Part shown: piece after piece, positions 49,728 through 62,438 of the stretch
Layout: every line of letters begins with the position of its first letter
Numbering within the stretch: position 1 is the first letter of the stretch
DNA from: Coriaria nepalensis
Lineage: Eukaryota > Streptophyta > Magnoliopsida > Cucurbitales > Coriariaceae
Assembly (NCBI GenBank): GCA_027186245.1
Contig: CP114482.1
Location: forward strand, 24,013,209 to 24,077,208
DNA: 64,000 nucleotides
Direction: 5' to 3'
The notes under the pieces: model-generated
The model's input: the letters and a program-made list of their open reading frames with translations, nothing else
What the model was told of the DNA's origin: nothing
The model's database searches: none
Program-made: the position numbers and the translations under genes

Positions 49728-50848
49728 TTCGTTCGAAGTGATTTAGAATGATTTACTGACTAAAAGAGACGCAAAAATATGACTTGAACGCTAAAAAATG
49801 AATAGTTGCCATCAATAGATCAATTGCAAGTTATGCACGAAAGTCGCGTTTTAAATGCAAAAAGAGAATTGGTTCGAAGTGCCTTCAAACAATTTAATGA
49901 TTGAGAAGACTGCGTAATATGCTTTCTAATGCTAAAATAATGCATTGTTGTCTTCAATAGACTAATTACAAGTTATGTAAGAAAATAAATTTTGAAGGGC
50001 GAAAATCGATTTCGTTCGAACTAATTTAGAATGATTTATTGACTAGAAGAGACTTAGTGACATGAATTTATGGCGAAAGAAATGCATTGTTGCCTTCAAT
50101 AGATCAACTGCAAGTTACGCACGAAAGTCATGTTTAAAGTCCGAATATCGTTCGAAGTGATTTAGAATGATTTACTGACTAAAAGAGACGCAAAAATATG
50201 ACTTGAACGCTAAAATATGAATAGTTGCCATCAATAGGTCAATTGCAAGTTATGCACGAAAGTCGCGTTTTAAATGCAAAAAGAGAATTGGTTCGAAGTG
50301 CGTTCAAACAATTTAATAATTGAGAAGACTGAGTGATATGCTTTCTAATGCTAAAATAATGCATTGTTGTCTTCAATAGATTAATTGCAAGTTATGTAAC
50401 AAAATAATGTTTGAAAGGCGAAAATAGTTTTCGTTCGAACTAATTTAGAATGATTTAATGACTACAAGAGACTCAATGACATGACTTTAAGGCTAAACAA
50501 ATGCATTGTTGCCTTCAATAGATCAACTGCAAGTTACGCACGAAAGTCATGTTTAAAGTCCGAATTTCGTTCGAAGTGATTTAGAATGATTTACTGACTA
50601 AAAGAGACGCAAAAATATGACTTGAACGCTAAAAAATGAATAGTTGCCATCAATAGATCAATTGCAAGTTATGCACGAAAGTCGCGTTTTAAATGCAAAA
50701 AGAGAATTGGTTCGAAGTGCCTTCAAACAATTTAATGATTGAGAAGACTGAGTAATATGCTTTCTAATGCTAAAATAATGCATTGTTGTCTTCAATAGAC
50801 TAATTACAAGTTATGTAAGAAAATAAATTTTGAAGGGTGAAAATAGAT
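49728..50848 (+). repeat. Array 2, trimers k=10-12: transition to the interior
   Basis: These trimers mostly use the aaaaaatgaatag (aaaatatgaatag once) E form and F types with gagaagactg(a/c)gt(g/a)atatgctttctaatgc. G monomers vary (ccgaatatcg near 50,141; gttttcgttcgaac near 50,427). No long duplication with both ends inside this stretch was found. Confidence 0.7.
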
Positions 50849-52524
50849 TTTGTTTTAACTAATTTAGAATGGTTTACTGACTAGAAGAGACTCAGTGACA
50901 TGAATTTAAGGCGTAAGAAATGCATTGTTGCCTTCAATAGATCAACTGCAAGTTACGCACGAAAGTCATGTTTAAAGTCCGAATTTCGTTCGAAGTGATT
51001 TAGATTGATTTACTGACTAAAAGAGACGCAAAAATATGACTTGAACGCTAAAAAAGGCATAGTTGCCATCAATAGATCAATTGCAAGTTATGCACGGAAG
51101 TCGCGTTTTAAATGCAAAAAGAGAATTGGTTCGAAGTGCCTTCAAAAAATTTAATGATTGAAACGACTGAGTGATATGCTTTTTAATGCTAAAATAATGC
51201 ATTGTTGTCTTCAATAGATTAATTGCAAGTTACGTAAGAAAATAATGTTTGAAGGGCGACAATAGAATTCGTTCGAATTAATTTTGAATGATTTAATGAC
51301 TAAAAGAGACTCAATGACATGACTTTAAGGCTAAACAAATGCATTGTTGCCTTCAATAGATCAACTGCAAGTTACGCACGAAAGTCATGTTTAAAGTCCG
51401 AATTTCGTTCGAAGTGATTTAGAATGATTTACTGACTAAAAGAGACGCAAAAATATGACTTGAACGATAAAAAATGAATAGTTGCCATCAATAGATCAAT
51501 TGCAAGTTATGCACGAAAGTCGCGTTTTAAATGCAAAAAGAGAATTGGTTCGAAGTGCGTTCAAACAATTTAATGATTGAGAAGACTGAGTGATATGCTT
51601 TCTAATGCTAAAATAATGCATTGTTGTCTTCAATAGATTAATTGCAAGTTACGTAAGAAAATAATGTTTGAAGGGCGACAATAGAATTCGTTCGAATTAA
51701 TTTAGAATGATTTAATGACTAAAAGAGACTCAATGACGTGACTTTAAGGCTAAACAAATGCATTGTTGCCTTCAATAGATCAACTGCAAGTTACGCACGA
51801 AAGTCATGTTTAAAGTCCGAATTTCGTTCGAAGTGATTTAGAATGATTTACTGACTAAAAGAGACGCAAAAATATGACTTGAACGCTAAAAAATGAATAG
51901 TTGCCATCAATAGATCAATTGCAAGTTATGCACGAAAGTCGCGTTTTAAATGCAAAAAGAGAATTGGTTCGAAGTGCGTTCAAACAATTTAATAATTGAG
52001 AACACTGAGTGATATGCTTTCTAATGCTAAAATAATGCATTGTTGTCTTCAATAGATTAATTGCAAGTTATGTAACAAAATAATGTTTGAAAGGCGAAAA
52101 TAGAAATCGGTCGAATTAATTTAGAATGATTTAATGACTAAAAGAGACTCAATGACATGACTTTAAGGCTAAACAAATGCATTGTTGCCTTCAATAGATC
52201 AACTGCAAGTTACGCACGAAAGTCATGTTTAAAGTCTGAATTTCGTTCGAAGTGATTTAGAATGATTTACTGACTAAAAGAGACGCAAAAATATGACTTG
52301 AACGCTAAAAAATGAATAGTTGCCATCAATAGATCAATTGCAAGTTATGCACGAAAGTCGCGTTTTAAATGCAAAAAGAGAATTGGTTCGAAGTGCCTTC
52401 AAACAATTTAATGATTGAGAAGACTGAGTAATATGCTTTCTAATGCTAAAATAATGCATTGTTGTCTTCAATAGACTAATTACAAGTTATGTAAGAAAAT
52501 AAATTTTGAAGGGCGAAAATAGAT
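50849..52524 (+). repeat. Four-trimer (1,676-bp) tandem block I, copy 1
   Basis: This block is repeated directly at 52,525-54,200. Marks at a 1,676-bp offset are the G type tgttttaactaattt, aaaaaaggcatag (51,056 and 52,732), caaaaaatttaatgattgaaacg, gaacgataaaaaatg (51,466 and 53,142), caatgacgtgacttt (51,729 and 53,405), aataattgagaacac (51,991 and 53,667) and tagaaatcggtcg (52,101 and 53,777). Confidence 0.9.
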
Positions 52525-54200
52525 TTCGTTTTAACTAATTTAGAATGATTTACTGACTAGAAGAGACTCAGTGACATGAATTTAAGGCATAAGAAATGCA
52601 TTGTTGCCTTCAATAGATCAACTGCAAGTTACGCACGAAAGTCATGTTTAAAGTCTGAATTTCGTTTGAAGTGATTTAGATTGATTTACTGACTAAAAGA
52701 GACGCAAAAATATGACTTGAACGCTAAAAAAGGCATAGTTGCCATCAATAGATCAATTGCAAGTTATGCACGGAAGTCGCGTTTTAAATGCAAAAAGAGA
52801 ATTGGTTCGAAGTGCCTTCAAAAAATTTAATGATTGAAACGACTGAGTGATATGCTTTTTAATGCTAAAATAATGCATTGTTGTCTTCAATAGATTAATT
52901 GCAAGTTACGTAAGAAAATAATGTTTGAAGGGCGACAATAGAATTCGTTCGAATTAATTTTGAATGATTTAATGACTAAAAGAGACTCAATGACATGACT
53001 TTAAGGCTAAACAAATGCATTGTTGCCTTCAATAGATCAACTGCAAGTTACGCACGAAAGTCATGTTTAAAGTCCGAATTTCGTTCGAAGTGATTTAGAA
53101 TGATTTACTGACTAAAAGAGACGCAAAAATATGACTTGAACGATAAAAAATGAATAGTTGCCATCAATAGATCAATTGCAAGTTATGCACGAAAGTCGCG
53201 TTTTAAATGCAAAAAGAGAATTGGTTCGAAGTGCGTTCAAACAATTTAATGATTGAGAAGACTGAGTGATATGCTTTCTAATGCTAAAATAATGCATTGT
53301 TGTCTTCAATAGATTAATTGCAAGTTACGTAAGAAAATAATGTTTGAAGGGCGACAATAGAATTCGTTCGAATTAATTTAGAATGATTTAATGACTAAAA
53401 GAGACTCAATGACGTGACTTTAAGGCTAAACAAATGCATTGTTGCCTTCAATAGATCAACTGCAAGTTACGCACGAAAGTCATGTTTAAAGTCCGAATTT
53501 CGTTCGAAGTGATTTAGAATGATTTACTGACTAAAAGAGACGCAAAAATATGACTTGAACGCTAAAAAATGAATAGTTGCCATCAATAGATCAATTGCAA
53601 GTTATGCACGAAAGTCGCGTTTTAAATGCAAAAAGAGAATTGGTTCGAAGTGCGTTCAAACAATTTAATAATTGAGAACACTGAGTGATATGCTTTCTAA
53701 TGCTAAAATAATGCATTGTTGTCTTCAATAGATTAATTGCAAGTTATGTAACAAAATAATGTTTGAAAGGCGAAAATAGAAATCGGTCGAATTAATTTAG
53801 AATGATTTAATGACTAAAAGAGACTCAATGACATGACTTTAAGGCTAAACAAATGCATTGTTGCCTTCAATAGATCAACTGCAAGTTACGCACGAAAGTC
53901 ATGTTTAAAGTCTGAATTTCGTTCGAAGTGATTTAGAATGATTTACTGACTAAAAGAGACGCAAAAATATGACTTGAACGCTAAAAAATGAATAGTTGCC
54001 ATCAATAGATCAATTGCAAGTTATGCACGAAAGTCGCGTTTTAAATGCAAAAAGAGAATTGGTTCGAAGTGCCTTCAAACAATTTAATGATTGAGAAGAC
54101 TGAGTAATATGCTTTCTAATGCTAAAATAATGCATTGTTGTCTTCAATAGACTAATTACAAGTTATGTAAGAAAATAAATTTTGAAGGGCGAAAATAGAT
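52525..54200 (+). repeat. Four-trimer (1,676-bp) tandem block I, copy 2
   Basis: Near-identical direct repeat of 50,849-52,524. Differences are few, for example agattttgtttt and aatggtttac in copy 1 against agatttcgtttt and aatgatttac here. A partial third copy follows from 54,201 (ttttaactaattt, aaggcataag, aaaaaaggcatag, attttgaatgattt) to about 54,835, where gccataaatag starts a different type. Confidence 0.9.
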
Positions 54201-54835
54201 TTCGTTTTAACTAATTTAGAATGATTTACTGACTAGAAGAGACTCAGTGACATGAATTTAAGGCATAAGAAATGCATTGTTGCCTTCAATAGATCAACTG
54301 CAAGTTACGCGCGAAAGTCATGTTTAAAGTCCGAATTTCGTTTGAAGTGATTTAGATTGATTTACTGACTAAAAGAGACGCAAAAATATGACTTGAACGC
54401 TAAAAAAGGCATAGTTGCCATCAATAGATCAATTGCAAGTTATGCACGGAAGTCGCGTTTTAAATGCAAAAAGAGAATTGGTTCGAAGTGCCTTCAAAAA
54501 ATTTAATGATTGAAACGACTGAGTGATATGCTTTTTAATGCTAAAATAATGCATTGTTGTCTTCAATAGATTAATTGCAAGTTACGTAAGAAAATAATGT
54601 TTGAAGGGCGACAATAGAATTCGTTCGAATTAATTTTGAATGATTTAATGACTAAAAGAGACTCAATGACATGACTTTAAGGCTAAACAAATGCATTGTT
54701 GCCTTCAGTAGATCAACTGCAAGTTACGCACGAAAGTCATGTTTAAAGTCCGAATTTCGTTCGAAGTGATTTAGAATGATTTACTGACTAAAAGAGACGC
54801 AAAAATATGACTTGAACGCTAAAAAATGAATAGTT
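54201..54835 (+). repeat. Four-trimer tandem block I, partial copy 3
   Basis: The first ~1.5 trimers of block I appear a third time. Inside it, gttgccttcagtag (54,701 region) is a new variant shared with 58,472 and 62,662, so this segment also begins the three-copy mosaic block annotated below. Overlap of the two block types shows that duplications were layered. Confidence 0.78.
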
Positions 54836-56039
54836 GCCATAAATAGATCAATTGCAAGTTATGCACGGAAGTCGCGTTTTAAATGCAAAAAGAGAATTGG
54901 TTCGAAGTGCCTTCAAACAATTTAATGATTGAGAAGACTGAGTAATATGCTTTCTAATGCTAAAATAATGCATTGTTGTCTTCAATAGACTAATTACAAG
55001 TTATGTAAGAAAATAAATTTTGAAGGGGGAAAATAGATTTCGTTTTAACTAATTTAGAATGATTTACTGACTAGAAGAGACTCAGTGACATGAATTTAAG
55101 GCGTAAGAAATGCATTGTTGCCTTCAATAGATCAACTGCAAGTTACGCGCGAAAGTCATGTTTAAAGTCCGAATTTCGTTTGAAGTGATTTAGATTGATT
55201 TACTGACTAAAAGAGACGCAAAAATATGAATTGAACGCTAAAAAAGGCATAGTTGCCATCAATAGATCAATTGCAAGTTATGCACGGAAGTCGCGTTTTA
55301 AATGCAAAAAGAGAATTGGTTCGAAGTGCCTTCAAAAAATTTAATGATTGAAACGACTGAGTGATATGCTTTTTAATGCTAAAATAATGCATTGTTGTCT
55401 TCAATAGATTAATTGCAAGTTACGTAAGAAAATAATGTTTGAAGGGCGACAATAGAATTCGTTCGAATTAATTTTGAATGATTTAATGACTAAAAGAGAC
55501 TCAATGACATGACTTTAAGGCTAAACAAATGCATTGTTGCCTTCAATAGATCAACTGCAAGTTACGCACGAAAGTCATGTTTAAAGTCCGAATTTCGTTC
55601 GAAGTGATTTAGAATGATTTACCGACTAAAAGAGACGCAAAAATATGACTTGAACGCTAAAAAATGAATAGTTGCCATAAATAGATCAATTGCAAGTTAT
55701 GCACGGAAGTCGCGTTTTAAATGCAAAAAGAGAATTGGTTCGAAGTGCCTTCAAACAATTTAATGATTGAGAAGACTGAGTGATATGCTTTCTAATGCTA
55801 AAATAATGCATTGTTGTCTTCAATAGACTAATTACAAGTTATGTAAGAAAATAAATTTTGAAGGGCGAAAATAGATTTCGTTCGAACTAATTTAGAATGA
55901 TTTACTGACTAGAAGAGACTCAGTGACATGAATTTAAGGCGAAAGAAATGCATTCTTGCCTTCAATAGATCAACTGCAAGTTACGCACGAAAGTCATGTT
56001 TAAAGTCCGAATTTCGTTCGAAGTGATTTAGATTGATTT
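54478..56039 (+). repeat. Three-copy mosaic block, copy 1
   Basis: Runs from F monomer k=21. The order of types is caaaaaatttaatgattgaaacg in F, attttgaatgattt with gccttcagtag in G, gccataaatag in E, tttcgttttaactaattt with gcgtaag in G, then a later gcattcttgcc G. The same order occurs at 58,249 and 62,439. Offsets of shared marks are 3,771 bp (9 x 419) and 7,961 bp (19 x 419). Confidence 0.83.
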
Positions 56040-56572
56040 ACTGACTAAAAGAGACGCAAAAATATGACTTGAACGCTAAAAAATGAATAGTTGCCATCAA
56101 TAGATCAATTGCAAGTTATGCACGAAAGTCGCGTTTTAAATGCAAAAAGAGAATTGGTTCGAAGTGCCTTCAAACAATTTAATGATTGAGAAGACTGAGT
56201 AATATGCTTTCTAATGCTAAAATAATGCATTGTTGTCTTCAATAGACTAATTACAAGTTATGTAAGAAAATAAATTTTGAAGGGCGAAAATAGATTTCGT
56301 TTTAACTAATTTAGAATGATTTACTGACTAGAAGAGACTCAGTGACATGAATTTAAGGCATAAGAAATGCATTGTTGCCTTCAATAGATCAACTGCAAGT
56401 TACGCGCGAAAGTCATGTTTAAAGTCCGAATTTCGTTTGAAGTGATTTAGATTGATTTACTGACTAAAAGAGACGCAAAAATATGACTTGAACGCTAAAA
56501 AAGGCATAGTTGCCATCAATAGATCAATTGCAAGTTATGCACGGAAGTCGCGTTTTAAATGCAAAAAGAGAA
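54897..56572 (+). repeat. Four-trimer (1,676-bp) tandem block II, copy 1
   Basis: Repeated directly at 56,573-58,248. Marks at exactly 1,676 bp are gaaggggga (55,022 and 56,698), aaggcgtaagaaatg, gatttaccgac, gccataaatagatc, and gcattcttgcc (cattcttgcc at 55,951 and 57,627). A later aaggcataagaaatg G monomer also matches. Private to this copy is atgaattgaacg near 55,227. Confidence 0.9.
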
Positions 56573-58248
56573 TTGGTTCGAAGTGCCTTCAAACAATTTA
56601 ATGATTGAGAAGACTGAGTAATATGCTTTCTAATGCTAAAATAATGCATTGTTGTCTTCAATAGACTAATTACAAGTTATGTAAGAAAATAAATTTTGAA
56701 GGGGGAAAATAGATTTCGTTTTAACTAATTTAGAATGATTTACTGACTAGAAGAGACTCAGTGACATGAATTTAAGGCGTAAGAAATGCATTGTTGCCTT
56801 CAATAGATCAACTGCAAGTTACGCGCGAAAGTCATGTTTAAAGTCCGAATTTCGTTTGAAGTGATTTAGATTGATTTACTGACTAAAAGAGACGCAAAAA
56901 TATGACTTGAACGCTAAAAAAGGCATAGTTGCCATCAATAGATCAATTGCAAGTTATGCACGGAAGTCGCGTTTTAAATGCAAAAAGAGAATTGGTTCGA
57001 AGTGCCTTCAAAAAATTTAATGATTGAAACGACTGAGTGATATGCTTTTTAATGCTAAAATAATGCATTGTTGTCTTCAATAGATTAATTGCAAGTTACG
57101 TAAGAAAATAATGTTTGAAGGGCGACAATAGAATTCGTTCGAATTAATTTTGAATGATTTAATGACTAAAAGAGACTCAATGACATGACTTTAAGGCTAA
57201 ACAAATGCATTGTTGCCTTCAATAGATCAACTGCAAGTTACGCACGAAAGTCATGTTTAAAGTCCGAATTTCGTTCGAAGTGATTTAGAATGATTTACCG
57301 ACTAAAAGAGACGCAAAAATATGACTTGAACGCTAAAAAATGAATAGTTGCCATAAATAGATCAATTGCAAGTTATGCACGGAAGTCGCGTTTTAAATGC
57401 AAAAAGAGAATTGGTTCGAAGTGCCTTCAAACAATTTAATGATTGAGAAGACTGAGTGATATGCTTTCTAATGCTAAAATAATGCATTGTTGTCTTCAAT
57501 AGACTAATTACAAGTTATGTAAGAAAATAAATTTTGAAGGGCGAAAATAGATTTCGTTCGAACTAATTTAGAATGATTTACTGACTAGAAGAGACTCAGT
57601 GACATGAATTTAAGGCGAAAGAAATGCATTCTTGCCTTCAATAGATCAACTGCAAGTTACGCACGAAAGTCATGTTTAAAGTCCGAATTTCGTTCGAAGT
57701 GATTTAGATTGATTTACTGACTAAAAGAGACGCAAAAATATGACTTGAACGCTAAAAAATGAATAGTTGCCATCAATAGATCAATTGCAAGTTATGCACG
57801 AAAGTCGCGTTTTAAATGCAAAAAGAGAATTGGTTCGAAGTGCCTTCAAACAATTTAATGATTGAGAAGACTGAGTAATATGCTTTCTAATGCTAAAATA
57901 ATGCATTGTTGTCTTCAATAGACTAATTACAAGTTATGTAAGAAAATAAATTTTGAAGGGCGAAAATAGATTTCGTTTTAACTAATTTAGAATGATTTAC
58001 TGACTAGAAGAGACTCAGTGACATGAATTTAAGGCATAAGAAATGCATTGTTGCCTTCAATAGATCAACTGCAAGTTACGCGCGAAAGTCATGTTTAAAG
58101 TCCGAATTTCGTTTGAAGTGATTTAGATTGATTTACTGACTAAAAGAGACGCAAAAATATGACTTGAACGCTAAAAAAGGCATAGTTGCCATCAATAGAT
58201 CAATTGCAAGTTATGCACGGAAGTCGCGTTTTAAATGCAAAAAGAGAA
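56573..58248 (+). repeat. Four-trimer (1,676-bp) tandem block II, copy 2
   Basis: Near-identical direct repeat of 54,897-56,572. At its right end the F monomer switches from caaacaatttaatgattgagaag to caaaaaatttaatgattgaaacg (F at 58,249), which fixes the boundary at a monomer edge to within the resolution of manual comparison. Confidence 0.9.
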
Positions 58249-59810
58249 TTGGTTCGAAGTGCCTTCAAAAAATTTAATGATTGAAACGACTGAGTGATAT
58301 GCTTTTTAATGCTAAAATAATGCATTGTTGTCTTCAATAGATTAATTGCAAGTTACGTAAGAAAATAATGTTAGAAGGGCGACAATAGAATTCGTTCGAA
58401 TTAATTTTGAATGATTTAATGACTAAAAGAGACTCAATGACATGACTTTAAGGCTAAACAAATGCATTGTTGCCTTCAGTAGATCAACTGCAAGTTACGC
58501 ACGAAAGTCATGTTTAAAGTCCGAATTTCGTTCGAAGTGATTTAGAATGATTTACTGACTAAAAGAGACGCAAAAATATGACTTGAACGCTAAAAAATGA
58601 ATAGTTGCCATAAATAGATCAATTGCAAGTTATGCACGGAAGTCGCGTTTTAAATGCAAAAAGAGAATTGGTTCGAAGTGCCTTCAAACAATTTAATGAT
58701 TGAGAAGACTGAGTAATATGCTTTCTAATGCTAAAATAATGCATTGTTGTCTTCAATAGACGAATTACAAGTTATGTAAGAAAATAAATTTTGAAGGGCG
58801 AAAATAGATTTCGTTTTAACTAATTTAGAATGATTTACTGACTAGAAGAGACTCAGTGACATGAATTTAAGGCGTAAGAAATGCATTGTTGCCTTCAATA
58901 GATCAACTGCAAGTTACGCGCGAAAGTCATGTTTAAAGTCCGAATTTCGTTTGAAGTGATTTAGATTGATTTACTGACTAAAAGAGACGCAAAAATATGA
59001 CTTGAACGCTAAAAAAGGCATAGTTGCCATCAATAGATCAATTGCAAGTTATGCACGGAAGTCGCGTTTTAAATGCAAAAAGAGAATTGGTTCGAAGTGC
59101 CTTCAAAAAATTTAATGATTGAAACGACTGAGTGATATGCTTTTTAATGCTAAAATAATGCATTGTTGTCTTCAATAGATTAATTGCAAGTTACGTAAGA
59201 AAATAATGTTTGAAGGGCGACAATAGAATTCGTTCAAATTAATTTTGAATGATTTAATGACTAAAAGAGACTCAATGACATGACTTTAAGGCTAAACAAA
59301 TGCATTGTTGCCTTCAATAGATCAACTGCAAGTTACGCACGAAAGTCATGTTTAAAGTCCGAATTTCGTTCGAAGTGATTTAGAATGATTTACCGACTAA
59401 AAGAGACGCAAAAATATGACTTGAACGCTAAAAAATGAATAGTTGCCATAAATAGATCAATTGCAAGTTATGCACGGAAGTCGCGTTTTAAATGCAAAAA
59501 GAGAATTGGTTCGAAGTGCCTTCAAACAATTTAATGATTGAGAAGACTGAGTGATATGCTTTCTAATGCTAAAATAATGCATTGTTGTCTTCAATAGACT
59601 AATTACAAGTTATGTAAGAAAATAAATTTTGAAGGGCGAAAATAGATTTCGTTCGAACTAATTTAGAATGATTTACTGACTAGAAGAGACTCAGTGACAT
59701 GAATTTAAGGCGAAAGAAATGCATTCTTGCCTTCAATAGATCAACTGCAAGTTACGCACGAAAGTCATGTTTAAAGTCCGAATTTCGTTCGAAGTGATTT
59801 AGATTGATTT
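58249..59810 (+). repeat. Three-copy mosaic block, copy 2
   Basis: Copy at +3,771 bp. Private changes: aatgttagaagggcg near 58,369, agacgaattac near 58,757 and gttcaaattaatttt near 59,233. After ~59,845 it departs from copy 1 (aaaaaaggcatagttggcatcagtag against aaaaaatgaatagttgcc). Confidence 0.83.
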
Positions 59811-62438
59811 ACTGACTAAAAGAGACGCAAAAATATGACTTGAACGCTAAAAAAGGCATAGTTGGCATCAGTAGATCAATTGCAAGTTATGCACGAAAGT
59901 CGCGTTTTAAATGCAAAAAGAGAATTGGTTCCAAGTGCCTTCAAACAATTTAATGATTGAGAAGACTGAGTGATATGCTTTCTAATGCTAAAATAATGCA
60001 TTGTTGTCTTCAATCGATTAATTGCAAGTTATGTAACAAAATAATGTTTGAAAGGCGAAAATAGAAATCGGTCGAATTAATTTAGAATGATTTAATGACT
60101 AAAAGAGACTCAATGACATGACTTTAAGGCTAAACAAATGCATTGTTGCCTTCAATAGATCAACTGCAAGTTACGCACGAAAGTCATGTTTAAAGTCCGA
60201 ATTTCGTTCGAAGTGATTTAGAATGATTTACTGACTAAAAGAGACGCAAAAATATGACTTGAACGCTAAAAAATGAATAGTTGCCATCAATAGATCAATT
60301 GCAAGTTATGCACGAAAGTCGCGTTCTAAACGCAAAAAGAGAATTGGTTCGAAGTGCCTTCAAACAATTTAATGATTGAGAAGACTGAGTGATATGCTTT
60401 CTAATGCTAAAATAATGCATTGTTGTCTTCAATAGACTAATTACAAGTTATGTAAGAAAATAAATTTTGAAGGGCGAAAATAGTTTTCGTTCGAACTAAT
60501 TTAGAATGATTTACTGACTAGAAGAGACTCAGTGACATGAATTTAAGGCGAAAGAAATGCATTATTGCCTTCAATAGATCAACTACAAGTTACACACGAA
60601 AGTCATGTTTAAAGTCCGAATTTCGTTCGAAGTGATTTAGATTGATTTACTGACTAAAAGAGACGCAAAAATATGACTTGAACGCTAAAAAAGGCATAGT
60701 TGGCATCAATAGATCAATTGCAAGTTATGCACGAAAGTCGCGTTTTAAATGCAAAAAGAGAATTGGTTCGAAGTGCCTTCAAACAATTTAACGATTGAAA
60801 AGACTGAGTCGTATGCTTTTTAATGCTAAAATAATGCATTGTTGTCTTCAATAGATTAATTACAAGTTATGTAAGAAAATAATATTTGAAGGGCGAAAAT
60901 AGAATTCGTTCGAACTAATTTAGAATGATTTAATGACTAGAAGAGACTCGATGACATGAATTTAAGGCTAAACAAATGCATTGTTGCCTTCAATAGATCA
61001 ACTGCAAGTTACGCACGAAAGTCATGTTTAAAGTCCGAATTTCGTTCGAAGTGATTTAGAATGATTTACTGACTAAAAGAGACGCAAAAATATGACTTGA
61101 ACGCTAAAAAATGAATAGTTGCCATCAATAGATAAATTGCAAGTTATGCACGAAAGTCGCGTTTTAAATGCAAGAAGAGAATTGGTTCGAAGTGCGTTCA
61201 AACAATTTAATGATTGAGAAGACTGAGTGATATGCTTTCTAATGCTAAAATAATGCATTGTTGTCTTCAATAGATTAATTGCAAGTTACGTAAGAAAATA
61301 ATGTTCGAAGGGCGACAATAGAATTCGTTCGAATTAATTTGGAATGATTTAATGACTAAAAGAGACTCAATGACGTGACTTTAAGGCTAAACAAATGCAT
61401 TGTTGCCTTCAATAGATCAACTGCAAGTTATGCACGAAAGTCATGTTTAAAGTCCGAATTTCGTTCGAAGTGATTTAGAATGATTTACTGACTAAAAGAG
61501 ACGCAAAAATATGACTTGAGCGCTAAAAAATGAATAGTTGCCATCAATAGATCAATTGCAAGTTATGCACGAAAGTCGCGTTTTAAATGCAAAAAGAGAA
61601 TTGGTTCGAAGTGCCTTCAAACAATTTAATGATTGAGAAGACTGAGTGATATGCTTTCTAATGCTAAAATAATGCATTGTTGTCTTCAATAGACTAATTA
61701 CAAGTTATGTAAGAAAATAAATTTTGAAGGGCGAAAATAGATTTCGTTCGAACTAATTTAGAATGATTTACTGACTAGAAGAGACTCAGTGACATGAATT
61801 TAAGGCGAAAGAAATGCATTGTTGCCTTCAATAGATCAACTGCAAGTTATGCACGAAAGTCATGTTTAAAGTCCGAATTTCGTTCGAAGTGATTTAGGTT
61901 GATTTAGTGACTAAAAGAGACGCAAAAGTATGACTTGAACGCTAAAAAAGGCATAGTTGCCATCAATAGATCAATTGCAAGTTATGCACGAAAGTCGCGT
62001 TTTAAATGCAAAAAGAGAATTGGTTCGAAGTGCCTTCAAACAATTTAACGATTGAAAAGACTGAGTCATATGCTTTTTAATGCTAAAATAATGCATTGTT
62101 GTCTTCAATAGATTAATTACAAGTTAAGTAAGAAAATAATATTTGAAGGGCGAAAATAGAATTCGTTCGAACTAATTTAGAATGATTTAATGACTAGAAG
62201 AGACTCGGTGACATGAATTTAAGGCTAAAGAAATGCATTGTTGCCTATAATAGATCAATTGCAAGTTATGCACGAAAGTCATGTTTAAATGCCGAATTTC
62301 ATACGAAGTGATTTAGAATGATTTACTGACTAAAAGAGACGCAAAAATATGACTTGAACGCTAAAAAAGGCATAGTTGCCATCAATAGATCAATTGCAAG
62401 TTATGCACGGAAGTCGCGTTTTAAATGCAAAAAGAGAA
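59811..62438 (+). repeat. Array 2, trimers k=34-40: mosaic of interior and proximal types
   Basis: This stretch includes the tagaaatcggtcg G type near 60,061, otherwise seen only in block I. It also has aaaaaggcatagttggcatc E forms (59,861 and 60,699 regions), a caatgacgtgacttt G, and the proximal-type trimer at k=39. Closest relatives change from trimer to trimer. Confidence 0.72.
61931..62353 (+). repeat. Distal copy of the junction-proximal trimer type
   Basis: Trimer k=39 matches k=2 at its linked F and G markers, although its neighbours on both sides are interior types. Private difference: aagttaagtaag near 62,122 for aagttatgtaag. The trimer looks transplanted between distant positions, by conversion or as a remnant of a large duplication since eroded. 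Confidence 0.78.

Noticed and set aside
41392..61270. Minus-strand frames at 41392-41643, 48982-49167 and 61073-61270
   Set aside because: Same origin: short openings in individual repeat units, not conserved in neighbouring units and without any sign of coding constraint.
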